Shown: in pieces, positions 1 through 7,007 of the stretch | How the letters are laid out: each line of letters opens with the position of its first letter | How positions within the stretch are numbered: the first letter of the stretch is position 1 | Source of the DNA: an uncultured Alphaproteobacteria bacterium | GTDB taxonomy: Bacteria; Pseudomonadota; Alphaproteobacteria; CAAHEQ01; UBA3637 | Assembly (NCBI GenBank): GCA_944392555.1 | Contig: CALXWZ010000005.1 | Location: forward strand, 1 to 64,000 | DNA length: 64,000 nucleotides | Direction: 5' to 3' | Program-made: the position numbers and the translations under genes | Notes under the pieces: generated by a model | What the model was told of the DNA's origin: nothing | The model's database searches: none | The model's input: the letters and a program-made list of their open reading frames with translations, nothing else

Positions 1-1
1 G

Positions 2-22
2 ACCGAGTAGGTCGGTTTTTTT
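2..22 (+). terminator. Rho-independent terminator of an upstream gene
   Basis: A short hairpin (ACCGA, loop GTAGG, TCGGT) runs straight into seven T residues. It would end a plus-strand transcript whose gene lies left of the window. The stem is only 5 bp, so strength is uncertain. Confidence 0.6.
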
Positions 23-155
23 GTGAGTGAAGTGCGGAGTGGAGAGAAGCCGAGGAGAGGGTTCGTTCACGAAGCGGGAGCGAAGTAGACGTCCGAAGGA
101 CGGTCCGAGGGACGAGGACGAGGCGTGAGACGCCGAGCAATCCCTCCGCGCTCAC
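23..155. other. Hairpin-rich structured element, possible repeat or RNA
   Basis: GTGAGTG at 23-29 pairs with CGCTCAC at 149-155 (7 bp, one G-T), and CGGAG at 35-39 pairs with CTCCG at 144-148. The ends of this 133-nt stretch therefore close on each other. Inside are small hairpins with three-base GA-rich loops: GTCC-GAA-GGAC, GTCC-GAG-GGAC, GGCGT-GAG-ACGCC, and TTCG-TTCA-CGAA. The segment is far more GC-rich than its AT-rich flanks and has no open reading frame. It follows directly on a terminator T-run. It could be a dispersed palindromic repeat or a structured RNA; I do not recognise the family. Confidence 0.5.
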
Positions 156-305
156 CAAAAAAATTATATATGCTATCTATTCTCATTTATTATTGGTAAT
201 TACCCTATTCAAAACTGTTAATTGATAAAGCCAGTAGAAACATGCCGATAACAAAATTGCTTGGTGAAGCAAATAAAAATTTACGTTTAAAAAATATTAA
301 ATAAC

Positions 306-334
306 TTGATTAAATAATGAAATTTTGTTAAAAT
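306..334 (+). promoter_or_regulatory. Sigma-70-type promoter for the DUF805 gene
   Basis: TTGATT and TAAAAT are separated by 17 bp, about 30 bp ahead of the start codon of the membrane protein gene. The 156-305 stretch before it is AT-rich with nothing recognisable. Confidence 0.6.
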
Positions 335-364
335 ACTATCGCTGTTTTAATAAAGGAAAAATAA

Positions 365-940
365 ATGTTCAAAAAAAATACATCCACGAAACAATCACAT
401 TCAAATAAGCCATCAAAGAAAATAATTCAAGAAGTGAATTGGGATGATGTTATTAGAGAAGAAGCACAATTTTTTGCTTTGTCGGGCAGATCCGGACGAT
501 TTGCTTATATGGCACTTTTAGCTTTTTGGGGTATGATTATCAACGGTATTCTAAGTTTAGATATATTGCCGTTCCTACATCTGGGAGTGCTGGTAGCATG
601 TATTTCCATTATATTTATAACACAAAGAAGATGCCGTGATTTCCATTGTCAGGGAACGTTTTTTATTTTAGTGAGTTCGCTGGGTGAAATAACTCATACC
701 TGGTTTTTATATATCAGAGCACACGACTTATCCACCTCAATTTCATTGGATATTCCTGCTATTAAATGGATATCAACGTTAGGAGCGTGTGTATACTTAT
801 TTTTGCTTTTATTCCCCGGGAAGAAAGACAGAACGTTTACTTCAACAAGCCCATTATTAAAACATCCGATTGTTTATTTCGGCATTTGGTTTATTTTGTA
901 TTTGGGCGGTTTTTATTGTCTTTTCGGAAAGATTATATAA
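365..940 (+). CDS. DUF805-like inner-membrane protein
   Basis: 191 aa with a polar N-terminal ~40 residues followed by about four hydrophobic segments. Two short motifs match the DUF805 (YhaH-type) pattern: SGRSGRFAYMAL before the first membrane segment and RRCRDFHCQGTFF after the second pair. DUF805 proteins are small integral membrane proteins of unknown function. The ATG at 365 follows an AAGGAAAA ribosome site, and a 17-bp-spaced promoter lies upstream. The gene is monocistronic, closed by a strong palindromic terminator at 977. No partner gene is nearby, so no role can be inferred. Confidence 0.65.
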   Translation: MFKKNTSTKQSHSNKPSKKIIQEVNWDDVIREEAQFFALSGRSGRFAYMALLAFWGMIINGILSLDILPFLHLGVLVACISIIFITQRRCRDFHCQGTFFILVSSLGEITHTWFLYIRAHDLSTSISLDIPAIKWISTLGACVYLFLLLFPGKKDRTFTSTSPLLKHPIVYFGIWFILYLGGFYCLFGKII

Positions 941-976
941 TTTTAACAGACTTATTTGTTTCATAACGAACAGGAT

Positions 977-1006
977 AAAAAGGAAGATAAATTTATCTTC
1001 CTTTTT
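977..1006 (+). terminator. Palindromic terminator after the DUF805 gene
   Basis: GGAAGATAAA and TTTATCTTCC form a perfect palindrome flanked by A5 and T5, so it can terminate from either side. Confidence 0.8.
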
Positions 1007-1012
1007 ATTTTG

Positions 1013-1095
1013 GCTTTATTAAACAATTTTGTTGAAATATCATCTTAATAAAATCCTTGTTAAATTATTTTAAAAGAATTTATAATACAATTTTT
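1013..1095 (+). repeat. Left copy of an ~83-bp inverted repeat
   Basis: Starting GCTTTATTAAACAATTTT, this stretch matches the reverse complement of 2634-2716 with only a few differences over 83 bp; similarity fades out over the next ~12 bp. The two copies bracket a 1.7-kb accessory segment. Confidence 0.85.
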
Positions 1096-1121
1096 AATAA
1101 TAATTTATGAAAGGATTTTTC

Positions 1122-1315
1122 ATGACAGAGCAAGAAATAAAAAATTTTTTAGATAGTATAACAGAAGAAAATGGGTTTGTCCAAATTGCAGAACCGAACT
1201 TAATCGCGATGAAAATACTGCTATCAATTTAAAACAATTGGGCATGGGTTATGTCCATAAATATACACAGAGCCAGAACAATAGTTCAGCTGTGAAGTGT
1301 ATAAATTATGAATAA
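1122..1315 (+). pseudogene. Frameshifted gene fragment with a TnpB-like end
   Basis: An ATG at 1122, with GAAAGGA upstream, opens a 36-codon frame (MTEQEIKNFLDS...) that stops at 1232. Shifting frame near 1190 continues as RTELNRDENTAINLKQLG and runs to a stop at 1313. The second part resembles the C-terminal end of IS200/IS605 TnpB proteins, where an RDxNAAxNL motif follows the zinc ribbon, but the cysteines are absent. I read this as debris from a TnpB-type gene joined to another start. A perfect 12-bp inverted repeat (1307-1318 with 1320-1331) sits at its end. The assignment rests on one short motif. Confidence 0.4.
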
Positions 1316-1367
1316 TCAATGATTATTCATAATTAAACCTTATTATTTGTAAATTTATCATTTTTCC

Positions 1368-1396
1368 TTGACTTTTATAAATTTATAGAATAGACT
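1368..1396 (+). promoter_or_regulatory. Promoter for the structured leader
   Basis: TTGACT, 17 bp, TAGACT. The predicted transcript start near 1403 lies immediately before the first leader hairpin at 1405. Confidence 0.5.
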
Positions 1397-1402
1397 ACTT
1401 TC

Positions 1403-1593
1403 TGTATCAGTTGATAACTGATATGAGGTTTAGAACCCTCTTTATGGTTGTCTGCGAAATGCAGATGTAAAAAAGCTACCTTTTTGCCTGTGGCAGGAAG
1501 GTGGTAGAATAGGTTTATATAACTAAATATACTGCACTATTTCCATAAATAGGTTCTAACTTCCTGCTACCTCTAATCAAGGTGGCATTTTTT
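1403..1593 (+). promoter_or_regulatory. Structured 5' leader RNA with internal terminator
   Basis: The ~190-nt leader folds into consecutive hairpins. They are TATCAGTT-GAT-AACTGATA (1405-1423), a GAGG/CCTC hairpin (1425-1440), TCTGC-GAAAT-GCAGA (about 1451-1465) and a longer one closed by CTACC/GGTAG (about 1476-1507). The last is TGCTACCT/AGGTGGCA (1565-1587) followed by six T, a terminator form. GCAGGAAG at 1493-1500 is perfectly complementary to CTTCCTGC at 1560-1567, so a long-range pairing can compete with the CTACC/GGTAG hairpin and touches the terminator's 5' arm. This layout is typical of a cis-regulatory attenuator or a small structured RNA upstream of a gene. It matches no riboswitch class I can recognise. 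Confidence 0.55.
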
Positions 1594-1626
1594 CATTATT
1601 AAACAATTTATTGAAAGGAAGTTAAA

Positions 1627-1806
1627 ATGATTGGTACAGCAAAACAAAACGGAAACTCTGTTTCTGTGTATGATGAAAAAGGTCGTTATCTATTTAGTAA
1701 ATCAGGGACACTGATTGGTTATACAGCAACAACAGTTACTATTAAAACTTCTTCAGGTTCGCAAAGTACTTATGATGAAAAAGGTAGTTACTTGTTTAGT
1801 AAATAA
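1627..1806 (+). CDS. 59-aa two-repeat protein of unknown function
   Basis: The ATG follows GAAAGGAAG. The 59-residue product has two copies of a YDEKGxYLFSK motif (about residues 15-25 and 49-59), each preceded by alternating polar and beta-branched residues (VSVYDEKG, IGYTATTVTIK). This suggests a small all-beta protein made of two hairpins. There is no signal peptide or membrane segment. It lies directly behind a structured leader with a terminator, so its expression is probably conditional. I do not know its function. Regular coding and a good ribosome site support a real gene. Confidence 0.65.
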   Translation: MIGTAKQNGNSVSVYDEKGRYLFSKSGTLIGYTATTVTIKTSSGSQSTYDEKGSYLFSK

Positions 1807-1832
1807 TGAATTTAACTTGATGTAAAATCATA

Positions 1833-1888
1833 GACAAAGGAAATGGAGTAATATTTGTAATCACAATAATATGGTCATTTCCTTTGTC
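1833..1888. repeat. 56-nt long hairpin with 13-bp perfect stem
   Basis: GACAAAGGAAATG at 1833-1845 is exactly complementary to CATTTCCTTTGTC at 1876-1888. The loop can pair further (TTGT-AATC-ACAA in the centre). It lacks a T-run at once behind it. It may be a transcript end, a processing signal or a miniature element. Confidence 0.7.
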
Positions 1889-1911
1889 GTTAATGTAAAA
1901 ATAATTTAGGG

Positions 1912-2355
1912 ATGAATACAATAACAATGGCAACAGTAAGCGATGTAATTAAAGAATATATACGAAACTATATGACAGAACATTTATATATAGAAGACAA
2001 AGATTATTACTTTGGTATAAGTGACCTTAACGATGAACTTACGGTATTTTATAATGATATGGAAGATGCAACTGCTAATAGTTGTTTAAGTAGGACGGTA
2101 AGAGGGGCTGTAGAGAATGGATTTTATAAGTTTGGCAGAGATTATAATATGATTAAAAAATTTGGAGATGAATTCTCTTTATCGTCTTCTGCCCTTAGGA
2201 TTCCTGTGTATAGTTATAAAGCTACTTGGACGAAAGATGATGGCAAATATAGTTGTCAAATTAATTGGATGCCAGCAGGTGTTTTAGAAGAAGCAATAAA
2301 AAGTTATCCGGAAAGATGGGCTTTGTATAAAAAATACAGAGATAAAAACAACTAA
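1912..2355 (+). CDS. Hypothetical protein, 147 aa
   Basis: An open frame of 147 codons with coding-like composition, rich in Tyr, Asp and Lys, and no membrane segment or signal peptide. I recognise no domain. The start is uncertain: the ATG at 1912 has a weak TTTAGGG just before it, and a second ATG lies at 1927. The gene sits between the long hairpin at 1833 and a decayed transposase on the other strand, inside the inverted-repeat-bounded segment. It is probably cargo of that segment or a genomic orphan. Confidence 0.5.
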   Translation: MNTITMATVSDVIKEYIRNYMTEHLYIEDKDYYFGISDLNDELTVFYNDMEDATANSCLSRTVRGAVENGFYKFGRDYNMIKKFGDEFSLSSSALRIPVYSYKATWTKDDGKYSCQINWMPAGVLEEAIKSYPERWALYKKYRDKNN

Positions 2356-2609
2356 ACTTCTCCAAACAAACAATCTTTTATCAATAAGTTAGTATCTGCA
2401 CCAGATTTTATCCAACTAAACTAATTCAAATAGTTTGTTAAATATTTGGTGCAGACACCATTAAAATGTCTTACAAAATCTTTCAAACCTTTATGATAAT
2501 TATTCACATTATTGAAGTGATATTCGCCATTTTGGTACTTTCCTGTTGCTATCCTTTTATGTTGTCAGTTGTGATTTTTAGCAAATTGAATGTAAGATTT
2601 ATGAGAATC
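2352..2609 (-). pseudogene. Decayed IS1595-family transposase C-terminus
   Basis: Read on the minus strand from 2609 down, the frame gives TDSHKSY-like SHKSYIQFAKNHN, a stop, then GEYHFNNVNNYHKGLKD and FVRHFNGVCTKYL, another stop, and a short tail. The pattern H-x-N-x-V-N-x-x-H-x-x-L-K followed by F-x-G-V-x-T-K-Y-L is characteristic of the C-terminal part of IS1595/ISXO2-type DDE transposases. Two in-frame stops (TGA, TAG) and the missing N-terminal two-thirds show it is inactive. Its upstream side is cut off by the right-hand inverted repeat. Confidence 0.7.
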
Positions 2610-2633
2610 TGTTACTAATTATAAATTATTTTT

Positions 2634-2716
2634 AAGAATTATATTATAAATTCTTTTGAAATAATTTAACAAGGATTTTATTAAGATGATATTTCAATAA
2701 AATTGTTTAATAAAGC
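2634..2716 (-). repeat. Right copy of the ~83-bp inverted repeat
   Basis: Reverse complement of the copy at 1013-1095, with few mismatches. It abuts the truncated transposase on its left. Confidence 0.85.
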
Positions 2717-3125
2717 ATTTATTTTTAATAAATTTCATTCAATCAACGTTCTTTCTTCTCTTTCCATCAAAGAGTTATTTAAGAAAATCCGAACAAGATG
2801 GAACAAGCGTTATGCTTTACTTACGGATGCTGTGGCTCAATTATCTTTTGGTAAGCTTTTGTTTTATATATTTTAGAATTGTCTTTTGCAGAGTCAAACG
2901 CCGTTTTGCATTGTTATCTTTTATTTTAATGTCAGCACCGTTATATTACGATTTAAAAAACCATATAGAAATTGTATAAAATGTAAATGCTCATGTATAT
3001 ATTGATTTGTAAAATAATTTGACAATTTTTTAAAATTGAGGTAATATATGGCTCATCAAACAGCTTAATCCGAAAAGGATTAAAATGAACTTGAATTTGT
3101 TTGTAATCGAAAGAAAAGGACGAAT
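2717..3125. other. Gene-poor stretch with a possible gene relic
   Basis: A plus-strand frame from about 2718 to 2876 is open for ~50 codons and contains KKIRTRWNKRYALLTDAVAQ, but has no convincing start and stops at 2874. I cannot assign it; it may be a fragment of a larger lost gene. The rest is AT-rich spacer leading to the ribosome site of the gene at 3126. Confidence 0.3.
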
Positions 3126-3740
3126 ATGAAAAAAGACGTTTTTCAAGAAACACTTAAAGAAGCTATAATTCGCGACTATATGCAACAACTTGGTCAAAAA
3201 CTGGAAAGCGCAAAACCTTTTCAACATTCCATTCAGGGACGCAAAACATTGAGGTTTGCGGTATCTTTTTTACTCTCTCCCGCTCATGCGACGGAGAATG
3301 ACAAACATTTTTTATTTTTAAGACAAGGAGATTTTAACCTGCTGAAACCGATGCTTAGTTCAAAGGCTCCGATTGTCGGACGATTAAAGATATTTATTAC
3401 GGCACCGTCATTTGAGTCAGCAGTTCATGTCAGACGCAACGGGGTAGATATTCGGGTTATTCCGGACGAGGCAATTTTATTGCCAACGCCGATGATTTTA
3501 ACTAATAACGGTAAGAATTTAATTATCGGTATTCATCAGGGAAATCAGCCGTTTCATGCTGTTTTGTGCGCACAGATAGATAAAAATGATGCGTTAAAAG
3601 AGCAGTTGCAGTCGGCGCAAAATGCTTTTGCGGTCTTATTGAAAAGAAGTATCCCGATTTCTTGTTTTAGGCAGTATATAAGCACTTCCCAAAAGATAAA
3701 TGTTGCCCCATTGATAAGAGATGAGTCACATCAACGATAA
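3126..3740 (+). CDS. Hypothetical protein, 204 aa
   Basis: 204 aa, soluble, with no signal peptide. The first ~40 residues look helical (MKKDVFQETLKEAIIRDYMQ), and the rest alternates short beta-like and loop segments. A region around residues 90-140 (VGRLKIFITAPSFESAVHVR and the following valine-rich stretch) suggests a mixed alpha/beta fold. ATG at 3126 follows AAAGGAC. The gene stands alone, with a strong hairpin terminator 70 bp downstream. I recognise no family. Confidence 0.6.
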   Translation: MKKDVFQETLKEAIIRDYMQQLGQKLESAKPFQHSIQGRKTLRFAVSFLLSPAHATENDKHFLFLRQGDFNLLKPMLSSKAPIVGRLKIFITAPSFESAVHVRRNGVDIRVIPDEAILLPTPMILTNNGKNLIIGIHQGNQPFHAVLCAQIDKNDALKEQLQSAQNAFAVLLKRSIPISCFRQYISTSQKINVAPLIRDESHQR

Positions 3741-3811
3741 AGTTTGTTTTAAGGTGCATTCATTGTTGCATAGGAAATTGAAGAGATTGTTGCAAAATAT
3801 GCAAACAGGCG

Positions 3812-3837
3812 AGGCGGGAGAAATCCCGCCTTATTTT
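3812..3837 (+). terminator. Rho-independent terminator
   Basis: AGGCGGGA-GAAA-TCCCGCCT followed by TATTTT, closing the 204-aa gene. Confidence 0.85.
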
Positions 3838-3881
3838 GTGTTCGCGAAATTGATTTGAGAAATGAATTTAACATCTTTCTC

Positions 3882-3909
3882 TTGATTTTTTGTAAAAAAG
3901 AAGTATATC
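3882..3909 (+). promoter_or_regulatory. Promoter for the flavodoxin gene
   Basis: TTGATT, 16 bp, TATATC; 36 bp upstream of the ATG at 3945. Confidence 0.5.
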
Positions 3910-3944
3910 ATCTGCGTAAGGAATAACTATAAAGAGAGGGGAAA

Positions 3945-4565
3945 ATGCTTAAAATTATTATCTATATTATATTGCTCGGAATTGCGGTTGCTTTGGTGAG
4001 CGGAGGAGTGCATTTATACCGTGTGTCAAAAAGAAATGCTTCTGAAATGGCTCAATATGAGGGAAAAGAAATTACACCGAAACAGTTATCCGGTAAAACG
4101 CTTGTGATTTATTATTCTTTATCGGGACATACGCAAGATATTGCCGAGAGAATCCAAAAAATGACGGGTGCCGATATGTATAGAATTCAAACGGTTGAAA
4201 AATTGAATCGTTGGCCGTGGTTCTATTTGGTCTTGAAAAAACAACTGGACGACGGTGTGTATCCCAAATTGAAGGAACCGTTGCCGGATATATCAAAGTA
4301 TGAAACGATTTTTGTCGGCGGTCCTGTTTGGTGGTATACGGTGTCTACCCCGATGCGTGCTTTCTTGCAACAAATGAATTTCCAAGGGAAAAAAGTTGTG
4401 CCGTTTACAACACAAGGCAGTAATTACGGCACATATTTTGATTATTTTAATCGGGCGGTGCGTAATGCCGATTTGCAACCGCGTGCCTCATTTAACAATT
4501 TGCCCGAAAAATATAATCAAGCCGTTGATAATAAAATTGCTACATGGATTAACTCCTTGCAATAG
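3945..4565 (+). CDS. Membrane-anchored flavodoxin family protein
   Basis: 206 aa. Residues ~3-25 form one hydrophobic helix that would tether the protein to the inner membrane. It is followed by a flavodoxin-like domain. The FMN phosphate loop is YYSLSGHTQDIAERI (about residues 56-70), and the isoalloxazine-side loop is VGGPVWWYTVSTPMR. Such proteins carry FMN and act in electron transfer or as small NAD(P)H-dependent reductases. The PVWW pattern fits the flavodoxin_4 group often annotated as flavodoxin/NADPH-quinone reductase-like. The physiological partner cannot be told from the neighbours, an orphan and pckG. ATG 3945 has GAGAGGGG just upstream. Confidence 0.8.
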   Translation: MLKIIIYIILLGIAVALVSGGVHLYRVSKRNASEMAQYEGKEITPKQLSGKTLVIYYSLSGHTQDIAERIQKMTGADMYRIQTVEKLNRWPWFYLVLKKQLDDGVYPKLKEPLPDISKYETIFVGGPVWWYTVSTPMRAFLQQMNFQGKKVVPFTTQGSNYGTYFDYFNRAVRNADLQPRASFNNLPEKYNQAVDNKIATWINSLQ

Positions 4566-4890
4566 GTATATCGTTTAGACGGATTAATAAAATATGTTGA
4601 GGGGAAGAAGTTGCGGGTAAAAGCAACTCTTCCCCGTTCGTTTCGGAAGAGGGAAGAGCCGTTGAAGCAGATATTTATGAAACTACCTGTTCAGGCAGAT
4701 GATTCTAACAGAGAAAATCTTGTTTCGCAATCTATCTTTTCGTGCATATTATTATATGTTTTACACAAATGGAACTCGGCTTGCTCTCTGTAATTTTTAA
4801 GTGGTAAAAATGGTGTGCCAAATTCGCCAAATAGCACTTGTAAAAAGTGTAGGCCGTTTTTATGGAAAAGTTAAATAAAAACATCGGTAA
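4566..4890. other. Intergenic region with a strong hairpin
   Basis: GGGGAAGAAGTTGC (4601-4614) pairs with GCAACTCTTCCCC (4623-4635), a 13-bp stem with one bulged A. It lies 35 bp behind the flavodoxin gene and may end its transcript, though no T-run follows. A 60-codon open frame at 4611-4793 begins inside this hairpin and has no ribosome site, so I do not call it. Nothing else was recognised. Confidence 0.5.
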
Positions 4891-4930
4891 TAGAAAATCG
4901 GAAGAGCGGTTATTTTATCCTCTCTTCCGA
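4891..4930 (-). terminator. Terminator of pckG
   Basis: On the minus strand CGGAAGAG and CTCTTCCG (4929-4922 with 4906-4899) form an 8-bp stem followed by ATTTTCT. It sits 48 bp beyond the pckG stop codon. Confidence 0.6.
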
Positions 4931-4977
4931 TAACGTATGGCATTGCCCCGGATTTTTGGGTTCTTCAATGCGCCTGA

Positions 4978-6795
4978 TTAGGCCGTTTTCTCCAAACGGC
5001 ATTTTAGCAACGTCAGTTCGGCATCAAACTCAACGGGTAACGTTTTTTGCTTGCGGAACGGCTCAAAATGAATAGCTTGCGATTCTACATCTTTTAGAGC
5101 GGTTGCGGTATCAATGTGCATGAGCGCATTGAATGCCGTTTCCGACATATTCAAGCCTTTCCACGTTAAATCGCCGTATGCGGGCGACCAACCGAATACG
5201 GTTTCGGTTGCGTTGGCTTTTCCTTGCGTGCGTTTAACAATCCATTCCAATACGCGCATATTCTCGCCGAAGCCGGGCCACATAAAGTGTCCGTTTTCAT
5301 CTTTTCTAAACCAGTTGACGCGGAACACCAGCGGTTTATGTTTAATTTTGGCGCCGAGTTCCAACCAGTGTTTCCAATAATTACCCATATTGTATCCGCA
5401 AAACGGCAACATTGCCATCGGGTCGCGCCGAATTTCGCCTGCCGTTCCCTCGGCGGCAGCCGTTTTTTCGGAACCCATCGTGCTGGCCAGATAAACACCG
5501 TGTTGCCAGTTGAATGCTTGATACACAAGCGGGGCATTTGTGGCTAACCGACCACCGACAATAAAGGCGTCAATCGGCACGCCGGCCGGATTTTCCCAGT
5601 TTTTATCAATAATCGGACATTGTCCCGCAGGGGCGGTAAACCGTGAGTTCGGATGGGCTGCCGGTGTGGGAGAATCAGGAGTCCAATCATTTCCCTGCCA
5701 GTCAATCAAATGCGCCGGTTTTTCGTCCGTCATCCCTTCCCACCAAACATCGCCGTCATCGGTTAACGCCACGTTTGTGAAAATGGTGTTCGCACGGCAC
5801 GATTCAATCGCGTTTTTGTTTGTTTTAACGGAAGTCCCCGGTGCAACGCCGAAAAAGCCCGCTTCGGGGTTAATGGCGTATAACCGCCCGTCGGCTTTCG
5901 GCTTAATCCATGCAATATCGTCGCCCACGGTGGAAACTTTCCAATCGCTCATTTCTTTGGGCGGAATTAACATGGCCATGTTTGTTTTCCCGCAGGCGCT
6001 CGGAAATGCCGCCGTTACATACGATTTGATTTTTAATTTCTTGTTTTCCAAGCCGACGATTAACATATGTTCGGCAAGCCACCCTTCATCGCGTGCCATG
6101 GTGCTGGCAATACGCAATGCTAAACACTTTTTGCCGAGCAAGGCATTCCCGCCGTATCCGCTACCGAATGAGATAATTTCGCGCGTTTCGGGGAAGTGCG
6201 TAATATAGGTGTTTTCGGGATTGCAAGGCCAGGCAACATCTTTTTCGCCTTTTTTCAACGGCGCTCCAACGGAGTGCAAACATTTTACGAAATCATTATC
6301 GCCTAAAATCGGCCAGACTTTTTTACCCATACGCGTCATAATTCGCATATTGGCAACCACGTAGGGCGAATCGGTGATTTCAATGCCGATTTGCGCAATA
6401 TCCGAACCGAGCGGTCCCATCGAGAACGGAATGATATACATGGTGCGCCCGCGCATACAGCCTTTGAGTAATTTCGTAAGTGTTTTTTTCATTTTTTTCG
6501 GATCTGCCCAATTATTCGTAGGCCCTGCATCAATTTCTTTTTCGCAACAAATAAATGTGCGCGATTCAACGCGGGCGACGTCTTTCGGGTTGGATCGTGC
6601 CAAGAAACTGTTCGGACGCTTCTTCGGATTGAGCGGAATAAACGTGCCGTTTTCAACAAGCAAATTGTTGATGGCGGTCGCTTCTTTTGCCGAGCCGTCG
6701 CACCAATAAACGGCGTCCGGTTCCGTTAAGTCGGCAATTTCATTGACCCAGTCAATAACTTTTGTATTCGTTGTCGGTATCGTTTGTGTTTTCAT
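4978..6795 (-). CDS. pckG: Phosphoenolpyruvate carboxykinase (GTP)
   Basis: 605 aa, the usual size of GTP-dependent PEPCK. It interconverts oxaloacetate plus GTP with PEP, CO2 and GDP in the cytosol. Visible hallmarks are the kinase P-loop [12 protein letters not shown] near residue 280 and the motif VGDDIAWI after it. [20 protein letters not shown] near the C-terminus is the GTP-binding region of this family. I choose the ATG at 6795 (MKTQTIP) because AAGGGGG lies 7 nt upstream; an upstream TTG would overlap that ribosome site. The gene is monocistronic. In an organism that also has a Na+-pumping oxaloacetate decarboxylase (52-55 kb), it may run toward oxaloacetate with energy conservation, or toward PEP in gluconeogenesis. 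Confidence 0.97.
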   Translation of the reverse strand: MKTQTIPTTNTKVIDWVNEIADLTEPDAVYWCDGSAKEATAINNLLVENGTFIPLNPKKRPNSFLARSNPKDVARVESRTFICCEKEIDAGPTNNWADPKKMKKTLTKLLKGCMRGRTMYIIPFSMGPLGSDIAQIGIEITDSPYVVANMRIMTRMGKKVWPILGDNDFVKCLHSVGAPLKKGEKDVAWPCNPENTYITHFPETREIISFGSGYGGNALLGKKCLALRIASTMARDEGWLAEHMLIVGLENKKLKIKSYVTAAFPSACGKTNMAMLIPPKEMSDWKVSTVGDDIAWIKPKADGRLYAINPEAGFFGVAPGTSVKTNKNAIESCRANTIFTNVALTDDGDVWWEGMTDEKPAHLIDWQGNDWTPDSPTPAAHPNSRFTAPAGQCPIIDKNWENPAGVPIDAFIVGGRLATNAPLVYQAFNWQHGVYLASTMGSEKTAAAEGTAGEIRRDPMAMLPFCGYNMGNYWKHWLELGAKIKHKPLVFRVNWFRKDENGHFMWPGFGENMRVLEWIVKRTQGKANATETVFGWSPAYGDLTWKGLNMSETAFNALMHIDTATALKDVESQAIHFEPFRKQKTLPVEFDAELTLLKCRLEKTA

Positions 6796-6954
6796 CAAAT
6801 GCCCCCTTTTTATCAATACTGAATTTCACTACATACGGGAAGTATTTTAAAAGTCGGATTTTAAAATGTCAACACGCAAACGCAGTTATTTTCTCTTTTC
6901 TTTTTTTCGGGGCATCCCATATTTAAGAGGAATGAGCAAAAATAAATAAAATGC

Positions 6955-6983
6955 TTGAACTATTTTTTGTTTGTTGATAAGAT
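6955..6983 (+). promoter_or_regulatory. Promoter for bamD
   Basis: TTGAAC, 17 bp, TAAGAT, ending 24 bp before the bamD ATG. Confidence 0.65.
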
Positions 6984-7007
6984 ACGCAAGAAAAGTGAGG
7001 ATGAAAG

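Noticed and set aside
23-155. Intact tRNA
   Set aside because: Although the 3' end resembles a tRNA T-arm and acceptor, no D-arm or anticodon arm of proper size can be drawn and the length is 133 nt.
1403-1593. Leader as a known riboswitch or T-box
   Set aside because: No T-box sequence and no match to the cores of riboswitch classes I know; left as an unassigned structured leader.
4601-4700. Possible 4.5S or 6S RNA because of the GGGGAAG hairpin and a GAAGCAG string
   Set aside because: The SRP-RNA tetraloop region and the rest of the expected fold are missing; the hairpin alone fits a transcript end.
4611-4793. 60-codon plus-strand frame behind the flavodoxin gene
   Set aside because: It starts inside a 13-bp hairpin stem, has no ribosome site and shows no protein-like pattern.
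5166-6709. Long frames opposite and out of frame with pckG
   Set aside because: They are shadows of a strongly conserved coding region, without ribosome sites or domain matches.
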